This document shows, piece by piece, positions 1 to 8,189 of a DNA stretch of 64,000 nt. The stretch's first letter is position 1. The number at the start of each line of letters is the position of its first letter. Under the pieces are notes generated by a model, which was given only the letters and a program-made list of their open reading frames with translations, did no database searches and was not told the DNA's origin. Source of the stretch: Desulfosarcinaceae bacterium. GTDB taxonomy: Bacteria; Desulfobacterota; Desulfobacteria; Desulfobacterales; Desulfosarcinaceae. The DNA is taken from positions 62,001 to 126,000 of the forward strand of contig JASJCL010000018.1 in assembly GCA_030066015.1 (NCBI GenBank). The letters are read 5' to 3'. Both the position numbers and the translations under genes were made by a program.

Positions 1-2337
1 GGCGATGTAGCTGGCATAGTCGGCCAGCAGCATGAAGGGGTCGTGATTCAGGAGGGATTCGGTCAGCGGATGAAAGAGGTCGGGCTGCCGCGGGAGAAAA
101 ACGCCGCTGGCGATCTGGTCCACGGCGGTCTTCAACTCCGGTTCCTGGTCATAAACGCGCCGCGGATGGACCCCTTCCGCCTGTCTTTGCTTCACCTCGC
201 CGGCGGTGAGTCCGAACCGGAAGAAGTTGTCCGCGCCCACCTCCTCGCGAATCTCGATATTGGCCCCGTCCAGGGTGCCGATGGTCAGGGCCCCATTGAG
301 GGCGAACTTCATGTTGCCCGTTCCAGATGCCTCCATCCCGGCGGTGGAGATCTGTTCGGAGAGGTCGGCCGCCGGATAGATCATCTGGGCGTTGGTCACG
401 TTGAAGTCGGGCAGAAAAACCACCTTGAGCCGGTCTCCGATGGCCGGATCGGCGTGGATGGTGTCGGCCACGGCGTGGATCAGGCGAATGATCAACTTGG
501 CCTGTCGATAGCCGGGGGCGGCCTTGCCGCTGAAGATGCACACCCGAGAGGGAGCATCCCCGGCGGTATCCTGGCGCAGACGATTGTAGAGGGTGATGAT
601 GTGCAGCAGGTTGAGGTGCTGGCGCTTGTACTCGTGCAGCCGCTTGACCTGAATATCGAACAGGGCCGTCGGGTCTACCCGCATGCCCAGGCGGGCGTGA
701 ATCAGCTTGGCCAGGCGGGTCTTGTTGTGCCGTTTCACCGTCGCCCACTGCTGCACGAAGTCCGGGTCCTGTGCAAGGGCTTCCAGCTTGCGCAATTGCG
801 CCAGATCGGTGATCCACCCGTCGCCGATACGATCGGTGATCAGTCCGGCCAGTTCGGGATTGCTGAGCAGTAGGAAGCGTCTCGGGGAAACGCCGTTGGT
901 TTTGTTGTTGAATTTCTCGGGATTGAGGGCGTAGAAATCCTGCAAGACCCCGGAAGTGAGCAGGTCGGTGTGCAGGGCCGCCACGCCGTTGATGGAGCGG
1001 CTGGCCACACATGCCAGGTGGGCCATCCGGACCTGGCGCTCGGGCCCCTCCTCGATGAGGGAGAGGCGTGCGACCCGTGCCGTGTCGTCGGGGAAGCGCA
1101 CCCGCACCTCATCCAGAAACCGCTGGTTGATCTCGTAAATGATCTCCAGATGGCGGGGCAGTAAATGCCCAAAGAGGGAAAGGGGCCACTTCTCCAACGC
1201 TTCCGGCATGAGGGTATGGTTGGTATAGCCGAAGCACCCTTGGGTGACCTCCCAGGCGGTCTCCCAGGGAAGCGCGTGGACGTCCACCAGCAGGCGCATA
1301 AACTCCGCCACCCCCACGGCGGGATGGGTATCGTTGAGTTGTATGAAGAACTCGTCCGCGAAGCGTCGCAGATCAATGTTCTTCTGAAAGAAGAGCCGCA
1401 GGAGATCCTGGAGGGCGCAGCTCACGAAGAAATACTGCTGCTTGAGTCGCAGGGCTTTGCCGGCCAGCTGCTCGTCGTTGGGGTAGAGGACCTTGGTGAT
1501 GTTCTCCGAATTGACCTTGTCCAGGACGGCCTGGTAGTAGTCGCCGCGGTTGAACAACTGAAAGTCGAACTCCTCCACCGCCTCGGCCTTCCAAAGCCGC
1601 AGGAGATTGACCGTGTTGACCCCATAACCGGCAATGGGGGTGTCATAGGCCATGCCGCGCACCACCGTTTCGGGGATCCAGCGCACCCGGTACGCCCCGT
1701 CCGGAGCCCCTGTATCGATCTCGGTGTGGCCGCCGAACATGACGTCAAAGACAATCTCGGGTCGGGCGATCTCCCAGGGGTTGCCCAAGCGCAGCCACTT
1801 GTCGGCCCGTTCCACCTGCCAACCCTCCACGATCTCCTGAGCGAAGATCCCGAACTCGTAGCGGATACCATGACTGATGGAGGCGATCTCCAGGGTGGCC
1901 ATGGAGTCCAGATAGCAGGCGGCCAGCCGTCCCAGGCCGCCGTTGCCCAAGCCCGGCTCCTGCTCCTGGGCCAGGATCTCGTCAAACTCCAGGCCGAGCA
2001 GGTCCAGCGCCTGGCGCACCTCGCGCATCAGCCCCAGGTTGAGTAGGTTGCTACCCAGTTGGGGTCCCAGCAAAAACTCGGCCGACAGATAGCATACCGA
2101 TTTGCTGCGGTGGCGATAGTAGGTCTCGGCCGTGCGGGTCCAGCGTTCCAGCAGCCGATCACGCACTGCAAATGCCACGGCCATGTAATGATCATAGGGT
2201 GTGGCGACGGCCGGAAACCGGGCCTGGATCAGATGTAGATGGTCCCGGATGGACTGGGCGATGGCGTCCGGACCGATGCCCGTGCGAAGCGGAGAAATGC
2301 CGGCATGGGCGCGCGGCGCATTATCGGGTGTCGTCAT
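1..2337 (-). CDS. glgP: Glycogen/alpha-glucan phosphorylase, 3' end cut by window edge
   Basis: Phosphorolysis of alpha-1,4-glucan to glucose-1-phosphate in the cytoplasm, with pyridoxal phosphate as cofactor. The frame is open from an ATG at 2337 to base 1 (779 codons); the family is usually about 820-850 residues, so roughly the last 50 residues lie outside the window. Visible hallmarks are the N-terminal LSAEFLLG and LGNGGLGRLAACYLDS motifs, NDTHPA in the middle, and the PLP-lysine motif EASGTGNMKFALNG with the lysine near residue 677. The start is supported by the family N-terminus and by a well-formed promoter about 90 bases upstream. It stands alone; no other glycogen gene is visible. 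Confidence 0.95.
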   Translation of the reverse strand, partial: MTTPDNAPRAHAGISPLRTGIGPDAIAQSIRDHLHLIQARFPAVATPYDHYMAVAFAVRDRLLERWTRTAETYYRHRSKSVCYLSAEFLLGPQLGSNLLNLGLMREVRQALDLLGLEFDEILAQEQEPGLGNGGLGRLAACYLDSMATLEIASISHGIRYEFGIFAQEIVEGWQVERADKWLRLGNPWEIARPEIVFDVMFGGHTEIDTGAPDGAYRVRWIPETVVRGMAYDTPIAGYGVNTVNLLRLWKAEAVEEFDFQLFNRGDYYQAVLDKVNSENITKVLYPNDEQLAGKALRLKQQYFFVSCALQDLLRLFFQKNIDLRRFADEFFIQLNDTHPAVGVAEFMRLLVDVHALPWETAWEVTQGCFGYTNHTLMPEALEKWPLSLFGHLLPRHLEIIYEINQRFLDEVRVRFPDDTARVARLSLIEEGPERQVRMAHLACVASRSINGVAALHTDLLTSGVLQDFYALNPEKFNNKTNGVSPRRFLLLSNPELAGLITDRIGDGWITDLAQLRKLEALAQDPDFVQQWATVKRHNKTRLAKLIHARLGMRVDPTALFDIQVKRLHEYKRQHLNLLHIITLYNRLRQDTAGDAPSRVCIFSGKAAPGYRQAKLIIRLIHAVADTIHADPAIGDRLKVVFLPDFNVTNAQMIYPAADLSEQISTAGMEASGTGNMKFALNGALTIGTLDGANIEIREEVGADNFFRFGLTAGEVKQRQAEGVHPRRVYDQEPELKTAVDQIASGVFLPRQPDLFHPLTESLLNHDPFMLLADYASYIA

Positions 2338-2426
2338 ATGGCCCCCGGTCTGTGAGGTAGCTTGGGTGTCAAGCGGTTGCGCGACGGCGAGGATTGCAGA
2401 ATCAGTCGGAGAGCGCACCGTAGAGA

Positions 2427-2455
2427 AGTATCGCAATTCGGGCTAGGCGTGTCAA
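2427..2455 (-). promoter_or_regulatory. Sigma-70-like promoter of glgP
   Basis: On the minus strand TTGACA (2455-2450) is followed after 17 bases by GATACT (2432-2427). The -35 box is perfect and the -10 box matches 4 of 6. It lies in the 127-base gap between thiL and glgP and points at glgP. Confidence 0.6.
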
Positions 2456-2464
2456 CAAAGGGCC

Positions 2465-3478
2465 TCAGCGGCGGTCGAAGTGATCCCAGCCGGACGCCGG
2501 CAGGGGGATCCGATCGCCATCGCTGGTCACCAATTCGGCGTCGCCCTTGTCGGCCGAGATCTCTCCGATGATCTGCAGGGGAGTGCCGAAAGTGCGCCGA
2601 TAGGCGTGTAGCAAGGGGCCCGCCCCGGCCGGGTCGATGGTACACAGCAGGACATAATCTTCGCCGCCGGCCAGGGCGACCGTCACCGGATCGAGACCAT
2701 GGTCGCGACAGACCGCCCGCAGCTCGTCGGAAAGGGGCAGACGATCGGCGTAAATGCGCGCGCCGACGCCGCTTTGCGCCATGATATGCACCAGATCGCT
2801 GCTCAGTCCGTCGCTGACGTCCATGGCGCAGTGCACCCTCCCCGAGGATGCCAGAAAGCGGCCCTCGGCCAGGTGGGGCCGCGGGCGACGGTGGGATCTG
2901 AGTAGGGTGCGATGACCCGGCGTTTCCAGGGCGATCCCATGCTGCAGCAGATGCAGACCGGCGCGACTGTTCCCCAGAAAGCCGGTAACGGCGATGAGAT
3001 CCCCGGGTCTGGCCCCGTCGCGCCGCAGCAGGGCGTCCTTGGCGGCGCTGCCGGTGATGGTCACGTTGAGAACCAGCCCCTTCGGGGAGGCGGTGGTGTC
3101 GCCGCCCAAGATGTTGACGCGGTGTTGGCCCGCCAGGGCCCCCATACCGGCGTAGATGTCGTCCAGATAGGTCAGATCGCAGTCTGGTGGGATGGCGATG
3201 CTGACAAAAGCGTCTTTCGGTGTCCCTCCCATGGCGGCGATATCGCTGAGATTGACGGCGAGGGCTTTATGGCCCAGGGCTTCACCCGAGGTGAATGCCC
3301 GCCGAAAATGGACCCCCTCCAAGAGCAGATCGGTGCTCACGAGGGTCAGACGACCGGCATCGGATTCGACGGCGGCGGCATCGTCGCCGATCCCCACCAC
3401 CACCCCTTCCGGACGATGCCAGCAGCGATGCCGAATACGTTCGATAAAACCAAATTCCCCAATATCGCCGATGTCCAT
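2465..3478 (-). CDS. thiL: Thiamine-monophosphate kinase
   Basis: ATP-dependent phosphorylation of thiamine monophosphate to thiamine diphosphate, the last step of the cofactor pathway. The 337-residue product matches the family length (about 325). It has the typical GEFGFIERI start, the VGIGDDAAAV Mg/ATP motif, LAVNLSDIAAMGG, NILGGDTTASP and the MDVSDGLSSDL motif, all of the PurM/ThiL fold. An in-frame ATG 45 bases further upstream is possible, but the chosen ATG has GGAG eight bases ahead and gives the standard N-terminus. Divergent from xdhC; convergent neighbours and operon partners are absent. Confidence 0.93.
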   Translation of the reverse strand: MDIGDIGEFGFIERIRHRCWHRPEGVVVGIGDDAAAVESDAGRLTLVSTDLLLEGVHFRRAFTSGEALGHKALAVNLSDIAAMGGTPKDAFVSIAIPPDCDLTYLDDIYAGMGALAGQHRVNILGGDTTASPKGLVLNVTITGSAAKDALLRRDGARPGDLIAVTGFLGNSRAGLHLLQHGIALETPGHRTLLRSHRRPRPHLAEGRFLASSGRVHCAMDVSDGLSSDLVHIMAQSGVGARIYADRLPLSDELRAVCRDHGLDPVTVALAGGEDYVLLCTIDPAGAGPLLHAYRRTFGTPLQIIGEISADKGDAELVTSDGDRIPLPASGWDHFDRR

Positions 3479-3840
3479 CTGGGCTGCTCCAAAGGCCAAT
3501 TCACCGCCGCCGGCGAGCGCCACCTGGCGCCGGCGCCTGGTTCCCCGTGGCGATCAACCACGGCGTCCCCCGGTATGCCATGTTCGAGGTTCCGAATCAA
3601 TCCAGGTGCAGCGCGTCACCTGCGCCGGATCTGGCGGCCGGCAGCTTTCTGTGGGGCGGGTGACCGCCGTCCCGCCAGTGGCAAGGGCGGCTGCGGTCGC
3701 TCGGTGGGCGGGTCGTGGATGCGGGCTTCCCCTCGACGGGCCAATGGGTGTAAGATCCCCTTTGCTGTGGGCCGCACGCTGCCATGGCACCGGCAACCCA
3801 AGCCTCCGCCGAACTTATGGATTGCACACAAGAGGTTCCC
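3479..3840. other. Non-coding spacer between divergent thiL and xdhC
   Basis: About 360 bases with high GC. Reading frames here are extensions or antisense shadows of the flanking genes; I see no gene, convincing promoter or terminator. Confidence 0.5.
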
Positions 3841-4893
3841 ATGAAAGATCCCATCACAGACGCTGTATGCCGGCTGTTGGATACCGAGACCGACTTCGTC
3901 ATCGCCACCATTGTTTCGCGGGAGGGATCCGCGCCCCGCACCGCCGGCGCAAAAATGCTCATCAGTGCTAGCGCCAGTGTGGGCACAATCGGGGGCGGAC
4001 GCTTGGAGGCGCGCATGACGAAGCTCGCACGCGACCTCCTGGTCAGCGGCGCCCCCGCCCTGCGCGTGCCCTTTGATCTGACCCAGGAAGACACCACCGC
4101 CATGGACATGATCTGCGGCGGCAGAGGGGTCGTGCTGCTGGATCGAATCGACGCCACCGCAGAAAATCGTGCCCTCTTTGGTCGCTGGCGCACACTTCAG
4201 GATGATCCACAGGGCGGCTGGTTGGTGACGCACCTCGCCGGAACGGGCACCGACGTGGCGCGGGTCACCCGCGGCATCATCACCGCCGACGAGAGGATCT
4301 GCCAGGGGCCACCCCTCGCCGAAGGGGAGTGGCGCGACATCACGGCAGCCGCCCGACGCGCCCGTCGTTTGACAATACTGCAGCGCGAGGACGGCGAGGT
4401 CCTCATCGAAGCGGCCCACCGGCCGATCACGGTCACCTTCTTCGGCGCCGGCCATGTCGCTCAGCCCAGCCTCCATCTGGCGGCGATGACGGGCTTTCGA
4501 ACCGTCATTCTGGACGACCGGACGGCGTTTGCCAATCGGGAGCGGTTCCCAGAGGCCGATGAAGTGCGCGTGGTGACCGATTTTCAGCGCGCTTTCGCAG
4601 ATCTTACGGTGGACAGTGCGGACTACCTGGTCATCTTTACCAGGGGCCACCACCATGATCGTACCGTCCTGGCCCAGGCCCTGCGGACCGAGGCGGCCTA
4701 CATCGGCATGATCGGGAGCCGACGCAAGCGAGACGCCACCTTTGCCGCGCTCGCGGCGGAAGGGTTCACCCAGCGAGACTTTGAGCGGGTGCACGCCCCC
4801 ATCGGAGTGTCCATCGGCGCTGAAACGCCGGCAGAAATCGCGGTCAGCATCGTGGCGGAACTCATTCAGAAGCGATCCGGCTGGCGTGCCTAG
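3841..4893 (+). CDS. XdhC/CoxI-family molybdoenzyme maturation protein
   Basis: XdhC-like proteins handle the sulfurated molybdenum cofactor for xanthine dehydrogenase/CO dehydrogenase-type hydroxylases. The 350-residue protein has the N-terminal XdhC/CoxI signature (GSAPRTAGAKMLI, then GTIGGGRLEA) and a C-terminal Rossmann domain starting VTFFGAGHVAQ and continuing to YIGMIGSRRKR, then a conserved HAPIGVSIGAETPAEIAVS end. The ATG at 3841 has AGAGG ahead; an earlier in-frame ATG at 3784 lacks a ribosome site and family similarity. No molybdenum hydroxylase gene is near, so its client is unknown. Confidence 0.85.
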   Translation: MKDPITDAVCRLLDTETDFVIATIVSREGSAPRTAGAKMLISASASVGTIGGGRLEARMTKLARDLLVSGAPALRVPFDLTQEDTTAMDMICGGRGVVLLDRIDATAENRALFGRWRTLQDDPQGGWLVTHLAGTGTDVARVTRGIITADERICQGPPLAEGEWRDITAAARRARRLTILQREDGEVLIEAAHRPITVTFFGAGHVAQPSLHLAAMTGFRTVILDDRTAFANRERFPEADEVRVVTDFQRAFADLTVDSADYLVIFTRGHHHDRTVLAQALRTEAAYIGMIGSRRKRDATFAALAAEGFTQRDFERVHAPIGVSIGAETPAEIAVSIVAELIQKRSGWRA

Positions 4894-5008
4894 CCCCTGC
4901 GCAGGCCGCTGTTCCGATAAACGCTCACCTGGATGCCCGCGATGTGGCACAAGCGCCATTGCGGTCCTCGGCGCGACGGTCGCCGAAGCGAAGGATCCGC
5001 CGGCAGCC

Positions 5009-5722
5009 CTAGTTGAGATGCTCGACCAACTTCTGATTGGTCCAGTCGAGGTGGATTTTCATCTCTTCCCGGGCGGCGGCGCCGTCGCGTGCAGCAATGG
5101 CCGTGTAAATCGCGCGGTGCTGTTCGACGATCGTGGCGCTATGGGTGGCGCTGAGGGCGAAGCCTTCGAGGATGGGCTGGATGAATTCCCTGGCGAAATC
5201 CAAGATGCCGATGGTGGCATGAACCCGGAAGAGATTGTGGGAGGCCCGTGCAATGGCGCAATGAAAATCCAGATCGTGCTGCCAGGAAAAGGTGAGCGCA
5301 CCGGACGGCTCTGTGAAGCGGTTGAGATGGTTGCGGATTGTTTCGAGATCGGCAGCCGTGTGGGCGGATGCCGCCGCAAAAGCGGAGGCCTGCTCAATGT
5401 CGCTGCGGACCTCGTAAAGTTGAACGACCTTGTGCTGATCCTCCTGGATCAGTTTCTTGAGGGGGTCCAACTGGAGGGTGGAATCGATCGATCTGACGAA
5501 GATCCCCTTGCGTTTGCGGATCTCGATATAGCCCAAGGTCTCCAGTTTGTTCAACGCCTCGCGCAGGGATGAGCGGCCCACCCCCAGCATCTCGATGAGC
5601 TTGCGTTCTCCGGGCAGCCGATGACCCGGCGTCAGCTTGCCCTCCTGAATCAGACGGCAGAGCTGGTCGACAATCTTGTCCGACACCTTTTCGACCTGCA
5701 CCTCTTGAAACAGCGACTCCAT
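5009..5722 (-). CDS. FadR/GntR-family transcriptional regulator
   Basis: 237 residues with an N-terminal winged helix (about residues 12-75; LPGERKLIEMLGVGRSSLREALNKLETLGYI) and a C-terminal all-helical FCD ligand domain (about 85-215, with the metal-binding type histidines in DLDFHCAIARASHN). FCD regulators of this kind usually sense small carboxylates such as lactate or glycolate. The ATG at 5722 is preferred over a TTG nine codons upstream because GAGGGG precedes it. A perfect TGGTCAGACCA site lies 33 bases before the start, pointing to autoregulation, and a second copy lies on the divergent promoter. Confidence 0.88.
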   Translation of the reverse strand: MESLFQEVQVEKVSDKIVDQLCRLIQEGKLTPGHRLPGERKLIEMLGVGRSSLREALNKLETLGYIEIRKRKGIFVRSIDSTLQLDPLKKLIQEDQHKVVQLYEVRSDIEQASAFAAASAHTAADLETIRNHLNRFTEPSGALTFSWQHDLDFHCAIARASHNLFRVHATIGILDFAREFIQPILEGFALSATHSATIVEQHRAIYTAIAARDGAAAREEMKIHLDWTNQKLVEHLN

Positions 5723-5754
5723 CGGTTCGATCCCCTCAATTCCGCCCAAATAAC

Positions 5755-5765
5755 TGGTCAGACCA
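5755..5765. promoter_or_regulatory. FadR-family operator, copy 1
   Basis: TGGTCAGACCA, an 11-base inverted repeat that fits the FadR-subfamily consensus TNGTNNNACNA. It sits just upstream of the regulator gene. Confidence 0.7.
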
Positions 5766-5854
5766 TACTATACGATTGCCATATGCCGATTTGCGATCTC
5801 GTTTTCCTCTGAATTGATAACATCTGCATTATTGCCGTTTCAAGCGGAAAGTGC

Positions 5855-5883
5855 TTGACAGCCGTCGAGAGATTATTTACGAT
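5855..5883 (+). promoter_or_regulatory. Promoter of the 36-residue peptide gene
   Basis: TTGACA (5855-5860), 17-base spacer, TACGAT (5878-5883, 4 of 6). The second FadR-type operator begins two bases after the -10 box and would cover the transcription start, the classical position for repression. Confidence 0.6.
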
Positions 5884-5884
5884 C

Positions 5885-5895
5885 TGGTCAGACCA
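5885..5895. promoter_or_regulatory. FadR-family operator, copy 2
   Basis: TGGTCAGACCA, identical in all 11 bases to the copy at 5755, overlapping the predicted start of a rightward transcript. Confidence 0.7.
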
Positions 5896-5930
5896 CAATA
5901 CTTTATGACCAGAATATGGAGGGTATCACC

Positions 5931-6041
5931 ATGGCGAATCGACTGGGTGCCAACGAGGGGATCAAAACGGTGCTGCGGTGGGGATGGTTCTCGGGGTGCT
6001 GGGCCCTGGGCTGGGTAATTCTGTTGCACCTGATCGGGTGA
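5931..6041 (+). CDS. Small 36-residue membrane peptide under FadR-type control
   Basis: Short reading frame starting at ATG 5931 and ending TGA 6039-6041. It has a strong ribosome site (GGAGGG, seven bases ahead) and a good promoter with a FadR-type operator on its start. The peptide begins MANRLGANEGIKTVLRW and ends in a hydrophobic stretch rich in Trp, Leu, Ile (about residues 17-35), so it is probably a single-span membrane peptide. I do not recognise the family. Nothing else is encoded on this strand for 5 kb apart from a later terminator, so it may be the sole product of this regulated transcript or the remnant of a lost operon. Confidence 0.5.
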   Translation: MANRLGANEGIKTVLRWGWFSGCWALGWVILLHLIG

Positions 6042-6128
6042 AGGATCGTTCACGCCAAGGGCGGAGATGGCGATCGCTCTTCCGCCGTGCAGGTGATGGT
6101 GCATGCCAGGGGACGATCTGGGGAGCGG

Positions 6129-6842
6129 TTAGCCTTGGGGCGAAGCGGCGCGGGTGTACAGGTGGAACCGATGGTGTTTGCCCACCATCTCGATGAGGTT
6201 GAGATGCCGCAGGCAATAGGTCATTCGCTGGGCCAGCGGGCGCCCGATACCCAGCGCAGCGGCCAAGCTTTGGGTGGTGAAACGCTCTTCCAAGTCGGTG
6301 GGCAACAGACCCATCAGGTCGCTGGGATGCTGAAAAGCTTGCCGCGCCACCACCTCCAGCAGACGGCGCTCATCCGTCACCCAACCCCTCTTGCGCCAGT
6401 GGCGCTTACCGGCAAAGCGGCGCCGCTCCTCTTCCCGGGTCAGCACGATTTCGAGGGAGAAGTTGGGGTGGGCTAGCAGATGGGGAATCCGGATCAGCTC
6501 ATGGAAGAGATCTTCCAATCGACCCCGCTTCGGGGATTTGCGCCGGATTAAGGTGTCGGCGGTCTTCGGGGCGGGTTTGAGGATCCACTTCTCGCGAGCG
6601 ATGGGATAGATCAGCCGCAGCGGATGGTGGCGCACCAGGGCGGCCAATTTGGTCTTGATGGCGGCAAAATTACCGGTTTGAATCTCCACCAGGAGATCTT
6701 CCCGCACAATATCCACGATGTAGCCGTCCACCGAGACTTCGAATCGATCCCCGGGCTGCGCAAGCGCCGCCTTTAGCGCCGCGTGGAGAGGTTTTTCGTT
6801 GAGTTGTCCGATCCCCGTCATCTCGTCATCGCATCCCGCCAT
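6129..6842 (-). CDS. Uncharacterised protein with a PD-(D/E)XK-like nuclease signature
   Basis: 237 residues; I recognise it only as a widespread uncharacterised family. Near residues 33-57 the pattern FEVSVDGYIVDIVRED followed by LLVEIQTGNFAAIKTKL resembles the Asp...Glu-X-Gln core of restriction-type nuclease folds. The middle part is basic (RRKSPKRGR) and the C-terminus (about 175-225) looks like a winged-helix domain (FTTQSLAAALGIGRPLAQRMTYCL). A DNA-related role is inference. The ATG at 6842 was chosen; a second ATG at 6821 is equally plausible because neither has a clear ribosome site. Confidence 0.65.
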   Translation of the reverse strand: MAGCDDEMTGIGQLNEKPLHAALKAALAQPGDRFEVSVDGYIVDIVREDLLVEIQTGNFAAIKTKLAALVRHHPLRLIYPIAREKWILKPAPKTADTLIRRKSPKRGRLEDLFHELIRIPHLLAHPNFSLEIVLTREEERRRFAGKRHWRKRGWVTDERRLLEVVARQAFQHPSDLMGLLPTDLEERFTTQSLAAALGIGRPLAQRMTYCLRHLNLIEMVGKHHRFHLYTRAASPQG

Positions 6843-7238
6843 GGCTGCCGCTCAATGAACGCAGCGCTGTGAGCGCCCAGATGACGGCCTGGTAATCTCG
6901 CGGTCACCTCACGGCAATCTTCACTATGTAGACTGCGATGTCAACAGGGGTGTCCGTCGACCAAGGGCGCCAGCCGCTGGGAACTGGGATCCCTGTTATC
7001 GCCAAATACCTTTAATTACTGCCCCACCGGGCCGCTCGCGAGCGGCCCGGCCTTTTTTTGGGTGGGGATCGGGTGGGAAGATAAAGTCGCCGGCGGCAGC
7101 TCACGCCGGTGTTTCGGCGATCCCGCTGCATCGGGGGCGTGGTCTCTGGAACAGTGCCCAGACCGTCGCGGTCGCTTCGGCATAAAAGCTGCCGGCCGGG
7201 GGTGTGGGTCGAGGGGGCGGGGATTCCCCCAAAGCGCT
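6843..7238. other. Spacer holding a leftward promoter and a rightward terminator
   Basis: Between the nuclease-like gene and the duplicated protein gene. On the minus strand TTGACA (6944-6939), 17 bases, AAGATT (6921-6916, only 3 of 6) may serve the nuclease-like gene. A strong rightward terminator sits at 7029-7059. No reading frame here is convincing. Confidence 0.45.
7029..7059 (+). terminator. Strong intrinsic terminator without an obvious upstream gene
   Basis: GGGCCGCTCG pairs with CGAGCGGCCC as a perfect 10-base palindrome, followed by GGCC and seven T. The U-tract works only for rightward transcription, yet the nearest same-strand gene is the 36-residue peptide over 1 kb away, so it may end that long transcript or an unrecognised small RNA. 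Confidence 0.7.
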
Positions 7239-7904
7239 TCAGCCGGCTATCAGGTCGTAGCTCACCGACTTGTAGCCCAGCACCTTCTGAATGTGGAAGG
7301 TGAGAATGCGGCTCTCGTAATTCTCGATGTACTGCTTCAACCCCTGCTTGGCACGCTGAAAGTCTTTGCTTTGCAGGTTGCTGATGAGGGCCGTCGAGTC
7401 GATGTCCACGGCGCGTCCCTCGCAGAGCAGTCGGGGTCCGCCACCGATGAGGACCTCCCACTCCCGCGCCACCTTGATGCCCAGTTTCTCGAGGCAGGGG
7501 TAGAAGGTTCCGGTGACATAGCGCTTGTAGGCTTCCTTGCTCCTACTGATGACGTCCCATGTTTGAGAAAACTTGACCGTGTTCTTCTCGATATCACGGG
7601 AGTAGTCCTCGACGGTGCCCGTGCTGACCAATACTTTGGTGATATAGCGCCGAACGTAGTCCTGCAATTCGTCATTCAACCGACGGAATTTCTCATCGCG
7701 CAGCGCTTTCTCGAGCAGTTCCAGGTCGTTGCTGATGCCTTCGAGAATAATATCGCTGAACCCGCCAATGAGAACTGTCCAACCAGCGATGATATGAACC
7801 CCCAATTTGTTCATTCCAGGGATATATTTTCGGATGACAAACTTCTCGTACTCCTTGTGCTTGTCAAATTCGATGGTCCAGTACTGATTGAATTTTACCG
7901 GCAT
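7239..7904 (-). CDS. Uncharacterised protein with two tandem alpha/beta repeats
   Basis: 221 residues, soluble, no signal peptide. It is an internal duplication. Repeat 1 (about residues 5-95) contains YEKFVIRKYIPGMNKLG, then WTVLIGG and RRYITKVL. Repeat 2 (about 112-215) contains YKRYVTGTFYPCLEKLG, then WEVLIGGG and ESRILTFHI. The pattern suggests a tandem ferredoxin-like (dimeric alpha/beta barrel) fold. No catalytic motif is visible and I do not assign a function. GGAGG lies ten bases before the ATG. It is a monocistronic gene flanked by spacers of about 280-400 bases. Confidence 0.7.
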   Translation of the reverse strand: MPVKFNQYWTIEFDKHKEYEKFVIRKYIPGMNKLGVHIIAGWTVLIGGFSDIILEGISNDLELLEKALRDEKFRRLNDELQDYVRRYITKVLVSTGTVEDYSRDIEKNTVKFSQTWDVISRSKEAYKRYVTGTFYPCLEKLGIKVAREWEVLIGGGPRLLCEGRAVDIDSTALISNLQSKDFQRAKQGLKQYIENYESRILTFHIQKVLGYKSVSYDLIAG

Positions 7905-8189
7905 GGCATGATCCTCCTCATCTGCGGCATCCCGCGGCGGTGGCGAATGTCCCTACCTGTTTCTGGTGTCACGCTCGCACGAGCGTCGAACTGGAGGCGG
8001 ATGACCGAGTGGGCAGAGCTGAAATCGCTGTGACAACTTGGCTGACAAGAGAAGGGCCAATCGCTGCCGTTGCGGTCGTCGGGGGAGACAAATGAAACCG
8101 GTTGGTTGAGGCCGCACGCAGTCGGTCTTCAGCCGTTCATCCTTTTATTCTACGGACAAGCCCAAAATGGTGTCAACCCAAATATGGGC

